Assembly: GCA_025936205.1 (NCBI GenBank)
Contig: JAICTU010000081.1
Coordinates: 1 to 23,356 of the forward strand
Source: Polyangiaceae bacterium
GTDB taxonomy: Bacteria > Myxococcota > Polyangia > Polyangiales > Polyangiaceae
Length of the DNA: 23,356 nucleotides
Direction: 5' to 3'
Part shown: piece after piece, positions 14,540-23,356 of the stretch
Layout: each line of letters opens with the position of its first letter
How positions within the stretch are numbered: position 1 is the first letter of the stretch
Made by a program: the position numbers and the translations under genes
The notes under the pieces: generated by a model
Databases searched by the model: none
What the model saw: only the letters and a program-made list of their open reading frames with translations
What the model was told of the DNA's origin: nothing

Positions 14540-17500
14540 TCAGCGCCGGCGCGCGTCGACCCAGCTGCGCGCGTTATCGAACAGGCGCATCCAGGGCGAG
14601 TAGTGGCCCCAGCCCACGGGATGCCAGGACATCTGCGCGGTCCGGAACACGCGCTCCGGGTGCGGCATCGAGATCAGCACACGCCCGTCGTCGCTGGAGA
14701 CGGCCGTGATGCCCTGCGGCGAGCCGTTCGGATTGGCGGGATATTTCGCCGCCACCCGGCCGTGATGATCGACGAAGCGCCACGCCACTCGCCCGCCCCG
14801 CGCCAACTCCTCGGCCGCGAGCCCCGGCGGCAGCTCCACGCGCCCTTCGCCGTGCGAGACCACCACCGGGATCTCCGAGCCCGCCATGTCGCGCAGGAAC
14901 AGCGAAGGCGTCTCCTCCACTCGCACCATGCTCAGCCGCGCCTCCAGGCGCTCCGAGCTGTTCTGCAAGAAGCGCGGGAAGTGCGCGGCTCCCGGGATCA
15001 AATCCTTGAGCCCGGACAGCATCTGGCAGCCGTTGCACACGGCCAGCGTGAAGGTATCCGAGCGGTGAAAGAAATGACGGAACTGCTCGCGCACCGCCGC
15101 GTTGAGCAGGATCGATTTGGCCCAGCCCTGGCCCGCACCGAGCACATCGCCGTACGAGAATCCGCCGCAAGCAGCGAGCCCCACCAGCGCGGAGAGGTCG
15201 ATGCGCCCCGCGAACAGATCACTCATGTGCACGTCGACGCAGCGGAAGCCAGCCTGATGGAAGGCGGCGGCCATCTCGGCCTGGCCGTTCACCCCCTGCT
15301 CGCGCAGGATCGCGACGCTCGGGCGCTCCGCCCACGCATCCACCAGGCGTACACTGGCCGCGCGCCCATCGGCGGCGCGCTCGAACGAAACCTTCGGCTG
15401 CATGCCGGGGTCGTCGTCGAGCAGCGCATCGAACTCCTCGCGCGCGCACTGGGGATTGTCGCGCAAGCTGGCGACGCGATAGCTGGTCTCGCTCCAGACG
15501 CGCTCCAGCTCGGCGCGGCTCTGCTCGAAGACCGCCGCGCCGGCTCGCGTGAAACGCACGCGGCCGTCGCGCGTGGGCTGACCCAGCAAATGCAGCATCC
15601 CGCCTGCGCCCTGGCGCAGACCGTATTGCTCCAGCACGGCCAGCGCCTCGGCACGGTCGCTGCGGCGCAGCTGGACGACGGCGCCCAGCTCCTCGTTGAA
15701 CAGCGCCGCGAGCGGCTCGCCCCCGAGCGAGTCGAGCGCGATCTCGAGCCCAGCGTGCCCGGCGAAGGCCATCTCCGCCAGCGCCGCGAACAAGCCGCCG
15801 TCGGAACGGTCGTGATACGCGAGCAGCTTGCCGGCGCGGTTCAGCGCCTCGATCGCGCCAAAGAAGCCGATCAGCCGTGCAGAATCATCGAGATCCGGCG
15901 GCGCGCCGCCGACCCGCTCGTAGACCTGTGCCAGCGCCGAGCCGCCCAGCCGCTGCCGGCCCGCGGCGAGATCGATCAGCCACAGCTCCGTGTCCGGCGT
16001 GTCCAGATCGAGCTGCGGGGTGAGCGCGCGCCGCACGTCGGGCACGGGCGCAAATGCCGTCACCACCAGCGAGAGCGGCGAGACCACCGAGCGCGCCTCA
16101 CCCGAGGCATCGCGCCAGGAGGTGCGCATGCTGAGCGAGTCCTTGCCCACGGGGATCGCGATCCCGAGCGCCGGACACAAGTCCATCGCGACCGCCTGCA
16201 CCGCGTCGAACAGCGCGGCGTCTTGCCCGGGCTGGCCCGCGGCTGCCATCCAGTTCGCCGACAGGCGCACGTCGGACAGGCGCGCGACGCCGCTGGAGAC
16301 GATGTTGGTGACGGCCTCGGCGACGGCCAGGCGTGCCGCCGCCTTCGCGTCGTACAGCGCCACCGGCGCCCGCTCGCCCACCGCCATCGCCTCGCCGGCG
16401 ACGCCGAAGTGATCGGTCAGCGTGACGCCGGCGTCGGCGACCGGCACCTGCCACGGGCCCACCAGTGAATCGCGCGACACGAGTCCCGTGACCGTACGGT
16501 CGCCGATCGTGATCAGGAAGCTCTTGCTGGCCACGGCCGGCAGCGACAGAACGCGCCTTGCGGCCTCCTGCACGGAGATCCCCGCCAGATCGAGCTCGCC
16601 CCCGGGCGGAGGCAGACGCCGCGCATCTCGCTCGAGCCGTGGCGTGTTGCCGAACATCACCTCCAGCGGCAGATTGATGGGACGATCACCGAAGTGCCGG
16701 TCCGAGAGCACCAAGAGCGGCTCGCTCGTGGCCACACCCACGCGCGCGATCGGGCAGCGCTCGCGCTCGGCGATGCTCCGGAAGGTCTCGTAGCGAGCCG
16801 GATCGATCGCCAGCACGAAACGCTCCTGCGCCTCGTTGCACCACAGCTCGAGCGGCGAGAGGCCGGGCTCCGCCGTCGGCACCTCGCGCAGCTCGATGCG
16901 CCCGCCGAGGCCCTGATCGTGCACCAGCTCCGGCAACGCATTGGCGAGCCCCCCCGCGCCCACATCGTGCACGGACAGGATCGGCGTCGCCTCAGCGAGC
17001 GCGCAGCACTGGTCGATCACTTCTTGGCAGCGGCGCTGCATCTCGGGGTTGTCGCGTTGCACCGAAGCAAAATCGAGCTGCGCCTGATTCTGGCCCTGGT
17101 CGCGCGAGGAAGCCGCACCGCCGCCCAGCCCGATCAGGAACGCAGGCCCGCCCATCACCACCAGCACGGCGCCCGCCGGCACCTCCGCCTTCTGCACCAG
17201 CGCGGGACGCACGTTGCCGAGCCCGCCCGCGAGCATGATCGGCTTGTGGTAGCCGCGGCGCTCAGGCCCATTCGCTCCCGGCAGCGTCTGCTCGAAGGTG
17301 CGGAAGTAGCCGAGGATCGCCGGCCTGCCGAACTCGTTGTTGAAGGCGGCCCCGCCGAGCGGGCCGTCGATCATGATCTCCAGCGCGCTCTTGATGTGCC
17401 CGGGGTAGCCGTAGTCGGTCGACTCCCAGGGCTGCAGCCAGCCGGGGATGCGCAGGTTGGAGACGGAGAAGCCCACCAGCCCTGCCTTGGGTTTGCCGCC

Positions 17501-18487
17501 GCGGCCCGTGGCTGCCTCGTCGCGGATCTCTCCGCCCGAGCCCGTGGCAGCGCCGGGATAGGGCGAGATGGCCGTGGGATGGTTGTGGGTCTCGCACTTG
17601 ACGAGAATGTGCACGTCCTCGTCCAGCGGCTGGTACTCGTGCCCTTGCGGCGAGACGATCAGCCGCCGCCCGCGCTGCCCCTGCACCACCGCGGCGTTGT
17701 CGCGATAGGCGGAGAGCACGCCCGCCGGGCTGCGCTCGTGGGTGTTGCGGATCATGCCCATCAGCGAGCGCTCCTGCGGCTCGCCGTCGACCGTGAAGTG
17801 ACCGCGGAAGATCTTGTGCCGGCAGTGCTCGGAGTTGGCCTGCGCGAACATCATCAGCTCGACGTCGGTCGGATCGCGGCCCAGCTTGCGAAAGCTCGCC
17901 ACCAGATAGTCGATCTCGTCGTCGTCGAGCGCGAGCCCCAGCTCCTTGTTCGCGCGCTCGAGCGCAGCGCGCCCCGCGCCGAGCACATCGACGCGCTGGT
18001 GCGGCCGCGGCGTGGTCTCGGAGAACAGCCGCTCGACCTCCGCGTAGCTCGCGAACGTGCTCTGCGTCATCGGATCGTGCAGCACGCGCCGCTCCGACTC
18101 CGAGAGCTCATTGGCCGAGAGCTCAGCGCTGGGACCGCCAGGGGCGAGCGCCAGCGTGTACGCCACGCCGCGCTCGATGCAGCGCACAGCGGAGAGTCCG
18201 CACATGCGCGCGATCTCCGTCGCCTTGGAAGCCCAGGGAGAGATCGTGCCGACGCGCGGCCCGACGATCAGCAGCTGGCCCTGTGCCGCCGCACTCGAGC
18301 TCGGCTCGGGCCGAGGCCCATACTCCAGCAGCTGGCGCAGCACGCCCAGCTCGGCCGCCGTGAGCTCCCGCTCCAGCGCGACGAAGTGTTGAAACTCTGC
18401 CGATAACTGCCGGACGCGAGGCAGCCGCGCGAGCAGGCGATCGCGCCGAAAGGGAGAAAGCGCCGAACTGCCGCTGAGTCTGAGCAT
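14540..18487 (-). CDS. purL: Phosphoribosylformylglycinamidine synthase, large single-chain form
   Basis: The enzyme converts FGAR, glutamine and ATP to FGAM in the fourth step of purine synthesis. At 1315 residues it is the long form that fuses the PurS-like N-terminal domain, the duplicated AIRS-type synthase core and a C-terminal glutaminase, as in E. coli. Seen directly are the S-E-H-C-R-H-K-I-F motif, the glycine-rich [14 protein letters not shown] segment, [12 protein letters not shown] in the core, and the glutaminase triad: nucleophile C1154 in V-C-N-G-C-Q-M with H1276 and E1278 in P-H-P-E-R. The GATase begins near 1055. No frameshift is apparent. The ATG at 18487 has no recognisable Shine-Dalgarno sequence and instead abuts a near-perfect palindrome at 18491-18508. 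Long open frames on the other strand here are coding shadows. Confidence 0.96.
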   Translation of the reverse strand: MLRLSGSSALSPFRRDRLLARLPRVRQLSAEFQHFVALERELTAAELGVLRQLLEYGPRPEPSSSAAAQGQLLIVGPRVGTISPWASKATEIARMCGLSAVRCIERGVAYTLALAPGGPSAELSANELSESERRVLHDPMTQSTFASYAEVERLFSETTPRPHQRVDVLGAGRAALERANKELGLALDDDEIDYLVASFRKLGRDPTDVELMMFAQANSEHCRHKIFRGHFTVDGEPQERSLMGMIRNTHERSPAGVLSAYRDNAAVVQGQRGRRLIVSPQGHEYQPLDEDVHILVKCETHNHPTAISPYPGAATGSGGEIRDEAATGRGGKPKAGLVGFSVSNLRIPGWLQPWESTDYGYPGHIKSALEIMIDGPLGGAAFNNEFGRPAILGYFRTFEQTLPGANGPERRGYHKPIMLAGGLGNVRPALVQKAEVPAGAVLVVMGGPAFLIGLGGGAASSRDQGQNQAQLDFASVQRDNPEMQRRCQEVIDQCCALAEATPILSVHDVGAGGLANALPELVHDQGLGGRIELREVPTAEPGLSPLELWCNEAQERFVLAIDPARYETFRSIAERERCPIARVGVATSEPLLVLSDRHFGDRPINLPLEVMFGNTPRLERDARRLPPPGGELDLAGISVQEAARRVLSLPAVASKSFLITIGDRTVTGLVSRDSLVGPWQVPVADAGVTLTDHFGVAGEAMAVGERAPVALYDAKAAARLAVAEAVTNIVSSGVARLSDVRLSANWMAAAGQPGQDAALFDAVQAVAMDLCPALGIAIPVGKDSLSMRTSWRDASGEARSVVSPLSLVVTAFAPVPDVRRALTPQLDLDTPDTELWLIDLAAGRQRLGGSALAQVYERVGGAPPDLDDSARLIGFFGAIEALNRAGKLLAYHDRSDGGLFAALAEMAFAGHAGLEIALDSLGGEPLAALFNEELGAVVQLRRSDRAEALAVLEQYGLRQGAGGMLHLLGQPTRDGRVRFTRAGAAVFEQSRAELERVWSETSYRVASLRDNPQCAREEFDALLDDDPGMQPKVSFERAADGRAASVRLVDAWAERPSVAILREQGVNGQAEMAAAFHQAGFRCVDVHMSDLFAGRIDLSALVGLAACGGFSYGDVLGAGQGWAKSILLNAAVREQFRHFFHRSDTFTLAVCNGCQMLSGLKDLIPGAAHFPRFLQNSSERLEARLSMVRVEETPSLFLRDMAGSEIPVVVSHGEGRVELPPGLAAEELARGGRVAWRFVDHHGRVAAKYPANPNGSPQGITAVSSDDGRVLISMPHPERVFRTAQMSWHPVGWGHYSPWMRLFDNARSWVDARRR

Positions 18488-18490
18488 GGG

Positions 18491-18508
18491 GGCCGCCGAT
18501 CGACGGCC
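18491..18508. promoter_or_regulatory. 18-bp near-perfect palindrome abutting the purL start
   Basis: GGCCGCCGATCGACGGCC is symmetric at 16 of 18 positions around CGATCG and ends 3 bases from the purL ATG. It occupies the place where a ribosome binding site should be. It could be an operator or a hairpin limiting translation. It does not resemble the E. coli PurR box. Confidence 0.4.
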
Positions 18509-18588
18509 TTGTCCCCCAATCTCGCTCGAAGAGCAAGGAGGATGGGCGGGCGGCCCAACGTTCTAGCTGATTTTGCGCTCGGCCAGAA

Positions 18589-19062
18589 TCAATGGCTGGT
18601 GCGGCGATTCAGCTTGGCCAGATCATCGATTTCGACGTCTTCCGGCTCGGCGTCGCCCGTCAGCGCCTCGGCGAGCAGCTGCTCCAGCAAGTTCAGCAGA
18701 TCGTGGCTGAAGCCCTCGTTCGTTCCGAGCGCCTGCGGCAAACACGCTTCGGGATCCATCATCGCGGGCACGGAATCCAGCGACCAGTCGTCGGCTTCGC
18801 TGGACAACCCCAGCTCGGGAAACTCGCTCACCGACTCGCGCAAGCCGCCTTCAGCGCCCAGGCACTGAATCATCGCTTCCGCGGGCGTCTCGAACGCCAG
18901 CGCGGACTCGCTCTGCGGATCGAAGCAACTCAGACAGGTATCGGACTCCGCTTCGTGCTCGGTCTCGCTGGCCACGAATTCCATCACCAAGTCCCACGCC
19001 TCATCGGCGCAGCCGGAGTTGCGGGCCATGCTGTCAAGCAGATTGAAAATGAGCCCTTTCAC
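18589..19062 (-). CDS. Acidic protein with H-NOX-like ends, haem ligand not conserved
   Basis: The GTG at 19062 is supported by GGAG 7 bases upstream. The 157-residue product begins M-K-G-L-I-F-N-L-L and continues with D-E-A-W-D-L-V, which is the opening pattern of haem-NO-binding (H-NOX/HNOB) domains. Its end (N-L-L-E-Q-L-L-A-E-A-L-T-G-D-A-E-P-E-D-V-E) can be laid over the proximal-helix region of that family, but the position of the haem-ligating His then reads Leu (near 130). The middle is very acidic and has five cysteines (C18, C43-x-x-C46, C67, C107). It is shorter than the usual 180 residues or so of H-NOX. I treat this as a possible degenerate or repurposed relative with no haem. It could equally be an unrelated acidic protein with a chance N-terminal match. 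It is divergent from the HMG-CoA synthase gene. Confidence 0.7.
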   Translation of the reverse strand: MKGLIFNLLDSMARNSGCADEAWDLVMEFVASETEHEAESDTCLSCFDPQSESALAFETPAEAMIQCLGAEGGLRESVSEFPELGLSSEADDWSLDSVPAMMDPEACLPQALGTNEGFSHDLLNLLEQLLAEALTGDAEPEDVEIDDLAKLNRRTSH

Positions 19063-19277
19063 GGCGCCTCTCCAGACAATTGGTGACCGGTTCTAGTCAC
19101 GTTCATCAGAACGACGAGGGACGGGGTTCCTTGAGGCCGGCGTCCCTGGCGGAGACGGCAAGGGCGAGCAGGGGGCATCACCCCGCAGTTCCGATTCCAG
19201 CGTGCGAGGGCAATATCGCCCCACCCTCCTCGGCCCAGGGGTGATACTGGCGAGGTGTTGAAAGGAGATTCCCCCAC
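19063..19277. promoter_or_regulatory. Divergent promoter region for the H-NOX-like and HMG-CoA synthase genes
   Basis: These 215 bp lie between the two start codons. They hold the two ribosome binding sites, a small inverted repeat GTGAC-N8-GTCAC at 19083-19100 next to the minus-strand start, and GGGG-N5-CCCC further in. No clear -35/-10 pair was seen. Shared control of the two genes is possible. Confidence 0.4.
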
Positions 19278-20774
19278 ATGGTCCGCCAGCTTCCCCTCCC
19301 CGGCGTGAGCGCGCTCTCCGTTTATGTTCCACGGCTCCGTGTCCCACTCGAGGCCTGGTGCGAATGGACCGCGAGCCCCTGGGACAAGGTGCAGTCGGTC
19401 GTCGGCCGCAGCTTTCGCGTGGTCGGGCAACACGAGAACGTCTACACCATGGCCGCCAACGCTGTGTTGCGGCTGATCCGCCGCAACGGCCTCGACCCGC
19501 GGGAGATCGGCTGGCTCGGGCTGGGCACCGAGTCGAGCACGGACAACGCGGTCGGCGCCGTGATCGTGCGCGGCATGGTGGATCAGGCCCTCGACAAGCT
19601 CGGTCTACCGCGGCTGTCGCGCCAGCTCGAGGTGCCGGAGTTCAAGCACGCCTGCCTGGGCGGCATCTACGCGCTCAAGGGCGCGCTGCGCTATGTGATG
19701 AGCGACGGCCGCCACCGGCGCGCCATCGTGGTGAGCTCGGACGTGGCCGAATACGAGCGCGGCAGCACCGGGGAGCAGACGCAAGGCGCGGGCGCGGTTG
19801 CCGCGCTGGTGGAGGCGGAGCCACGGCTGTTCGCCGTGGACCTGGAGCACGCCGGCAGCGCTTCCGACTACCGCGGCCCCGACTTCCGCAAGCCGTTTGC
19901 GCGGCACTTCGCCGAAGGCTACGCGAGCCGTACCCGGCGCCTGAGCGACTTTCCCGTTTTCAGCGGGAAGTACTCGACGGTTTCGTATCTCGACGAGACA
20001 GTGCTCGCGGTCGAGACCATGCTGGAGCGGCTCGGGGTCTCCGCCGGCCAGTACTACCGCGACGTGAAGGCGCTGTTCTTCCATCGCCCGTACCACCTGA
20101 TGCCGATCCAGGCGATGAGCTTCCTGTACGTGCGCGGGCTCGCGCGCGGCGACCACCACCACGATGAGCTGCAGCAGCTGTGCCAGGCGGCGAAAGTCAG
20201 CTTCCAGGCGGTGCTGGCGGAGACGGCGTCGTCACCGGACCTGTTCGCACACCTGACTCCGGAGGCTCCGGGCAACAGCGACGCGCTCGAGGCGAGCCCT
20301 TACGAGGCGACGAGCGCCGTGGCCAGCGTGCTGCGCAAGCAGGCCGCCTTCCTGGAGCTGTTGGCGAAGAAGATGAGCCTGGGGTCAGACGCTGTAAAAG
20401 ATGTGGGTAACTTGTATTCGGCTGCGCTGCCCGCCTGGATCGCCGCGGGGCTGGAAGAGGCGGAGCGCCGCGGGCTGGAGCTGGAAGGCGCGCCGATGAT
20501 CGCGGTTGGCTACGGCAGCGGCGACGCCGCCGAGGCATTGCCATTCCACGCGGTCGCGGGCTGGCAGCGCGCCGCGGCCCGCATCGGCTTCGCCGAGGCC
20601 ATGGCGGGAGCGATCGATCTGAGCCAGGCCCAGTACGAAGCGCTGCATGATCGACGCGACGCGGCAGATATCGACTACCGTCCCCGGGACGAATTCGCCA
20701 TCCACCGCATCGGAAAAAAATACGACCGGGGATTTCAGGATCTCGGAGTGGAGTACTACGAGTTCGTCAGCTGA
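19278..20774 (+). CDS. Hydroxymethylglutaryl-CoA synthase family protein
   Basis: The ATG at 19278 follows AAAGGAG by 10 bases. The 498-residue protein has the thiolase-like fold of HMG-CoA synthases with the full catalytic triad: E85 in G-L-G-T-E-S-S-T-D, C126 in F-K-H-A-C-L-G-G-I and H269 in F-F-H-R-P-Y-H. Family members condense acetyl-CoA with an acetoacetyl or beta-keto acyl thioester. In the mevalonate pathway this gives HMG-CoA, and in polyketide clusters it places a beta-branch. At 498 residues it is about 100 longer than typical bacterial MvaS. The extra length is mostly C-terminal, with an Ala/Glu-rich helical part and a Tyr-rich tail. No mevalonate or polyketide genes flank it, so I do not assign mvaS. 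A hairpin follows its stop. Confidence 0.88.
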   Translation: MVRQLPLPGVSALSVYVPRLRVPLEAWCEWTASPWDKVQSVVGRSFRVVGQHENVYTMAANAVLRLIRRNGLDPREIGWLGLGTESSTDNAVGAVIVRGMVDQALDKLGLPRLSRQLEVPEFKHACLGGIYALKGALRYVMSDGRHRRAIVVSSDVAEYERGSTGEQTQGAGAVAALVEAEPRLFAVDLEHAGSASDYRGPDFRKPFARHFAEGYASRTRRLSDFPVFSGKYSTVSYLDETVLAVETMLERLGVSAGQYYRDVKALFFHRPYHLMPIQAMSFLYVRGLARGDHHHDELQQLCQAAKVSFQAVLAETASSPDLFAHLTPEAPGNSDALEASPYEATSAVASVLRKQAAFLELLAKKMSLGSDAVKDVGNLYSAALPAWIAAGLEEAERRGLELEGAPMIAVGYGSGDAAEALPFHAVAGWQRAAARIGFAEAMAGAIDLSQAQYEALHDRRDAADIDYRPRDEFAIHRIGKKYDRGFQDLGVEYYEFVS

Positions 20775-20775
20775 G

Positions 20776-20802
20776 CTTCGAGCGGGGACGCCCCTGTCGA
20801 AG
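20776..20802 (+). terminator. Hairpin after the HMG-CoA synthase gene
   Basis: CTTCGA-GC-GGGG-ACG-CCCC-TG-TCGAAG makes a 10-bp stem with a 2x2 internal loop and a three-base loop, starting two bases after the stop codon. It lacks a T-run, as many terminator-like structures in GC-rich genomes do. Termination or transcript-end protection is the likely role. Confidence 0.5.
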
Positions 20803-21420
20803 TCGCAGCCCCGAGGTGGCACGAAGAGTGCTTGAAACGGTGGTCAGGCATGCCGATGCAGGCCGCATCGAACGTGCGCACCGCGCGCGCAGGATCGTGC
20901 CAACTCTTCTCGACGGCGGCGCGCGCGCGGAAAACGGCATCGCCGCAGAATCACAATGACAGCGCAATCATCGAAAAATCGGCGCAATCCGCGGTTCGCG
21001 CACTGCAAAGGGCCGTCTCGGGGCGAATTGTGGGCAGGCCCCGGGCGCGTCCGTTCCCATCTGGAAGGTGAAAGTACCGGGGGCGACCGCACCATCCCGG
21101 GTGGTAGGGCTGCGCCTTGCAGATTCCATGGCGAGTGGCACCCTAGCCCGTCGGAACGAAGCTAGGGGTCTGGTGCACTCGTCACCCTCGTCCAACCCCT
21201 GCTGCGGGCTCGCCCGCAGCCTCTCGTGGGCGCCCTCGCACCCCGACGAGCACCGATTCCGGCCGGAGAAAGCGATTTTTGACCACAGAGCATGCATCTC
21301 GGTCTTGCGCGCTCGACTCCGCCGATCCATTCATTCGCCCCTGTCAAACCCTCCGAGCGTGCCCCGGCGGTGCGCGTGGCCGGCCCGGCCCAATCGTTGA
21401 GAACTAAGAAGAGGTAGCCC
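20803..21420. promoter_or_regulatory. Long gene-free leader region of rpoD with hairpins
   Basis: None of the open frames here looks coding: they are Arg/Ser/Pro-rich, lack ribosome binding sites and overlap one another on both strands. Structures seen are CCCTAGC at 21141-21147 with GCTAGGG at 21161-21167 (7 bp, 13-base loop) and GCTGCGGG-CTCG-CCCGCAGC at 21201-21220 (8 bp, tetraloop). A short A-rich patch lies near 20950-20985. The only promoter-like fragment is TTTTTGACC at about 21276, without a matching -10. The rpoD promoter and a structured 5' leader probably lie in this stretch. Confidence 0.45.

Positions 21421-23356
<1,936 letters not shown>

Noticed and set aside
14603..18406. Two very long plus-strand open frames (about 620 and 570 codons) opposite purL
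   Set aside because: They are His/Arg/Gln-rich with no recognisable motif and lie fully antisense to an intact, motif-complete purL. This is the usual GC-rich shadow effect.
18534..18546. AAGGAGG directly followed by ATG on the plus strand
   Set aside because: The spacing is zero and the frame runs only antisense into the neighbouring gene. Likely chance.
18592..19086. A 164-codon plus-strand frame opposite the H-NOX-like gene
   Set aside because: The minus-strand frame has a strong ribosome binding site and a structured N-terminus. The plus frame has neither.

Overview
The window is 23.4 kb of high-GC, gene-dense bacterial chromosome with no rRNA, tRNA, insertion sequence, integrase or CRISPR array that I could see. 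Base composition, a very long RpoD N-terminus, a large single-chain PurL, a proteobacterial-type sortase operon, a possible sigma-54 element and an HMG-CoA synthase together suggest a delta-proteobacterial or Myxococcota-like organism. That placement is inference, because there is no rRNA to anchor it.

Layout. (1) 1-751, minus strand: the 5' end of a probable lipoprotein gene running off the left edge, preceded by an unrecognised 184-residue protein. (2) 1052-6086, plus strand: a complete proteobacterial dedicated sortase operon. It holds an OmpR-type response regulator, its histidine kinase, a secreted VIT/VWA protein with a C-terminal sorting signal, and a class GN sortase. Three of the four genes overlap a neighbour, and the only sizeable gap, before the substrate gene, carries an 11-bp-period direct repeat and a -24/-12-like element. 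(3) 6122-6964, minus: an unrecognised protein. (4) 7330-13171: a divergent cluster around a large P-type ATPase. A DUF5132-like membrane peptide and an HMA-like/membrane protein are translationally coupled on the minus strand. The ATPase and an aberrant S-adenosylmethionine synthetase-like gene are on the plus strand. A small proline-flanked membrane protein converges from the far side. (5) 13401-18487, minus: a secreted alpha/beta hydrolase and full-length purL. (6) 18589-19062, minus: an acidic protein whose two ends resemble H-NOX (haem-NO-binding) domains without the haem histidine. It is divergent from an HMG-CoA synthase family gene at 19278-20774. (7) 20775-21420: a 646-bp gene-free stretch with several hairpins. 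(8) 21421 to the right edge: rpoD, truncated by the window after region 2, with a roughly 260-residue lysine/alanine-rich then aspartate-rich N-terminal extension.

How the genes work together. The first operon reads as a closed circuit: a kinase senses something in the envelope, the regulator acts on the substrate-sortase transcript, and the sortase processes the single substrate encoded just before it. The second cluster is the best candidate for an undescribed system. The ATPase carries a cysteine-free HMA-like domain with an R-x-R-x-R strand, and the divergently encoded small membrane protein carries a matching domain. This suggests a multi-part cation transport complex with small membrane partners and a modified MAT-fold enzyme. 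The rest is housekeeping (purL, rpoD) or probable secondary metabolism (HMG-CoA synthase).
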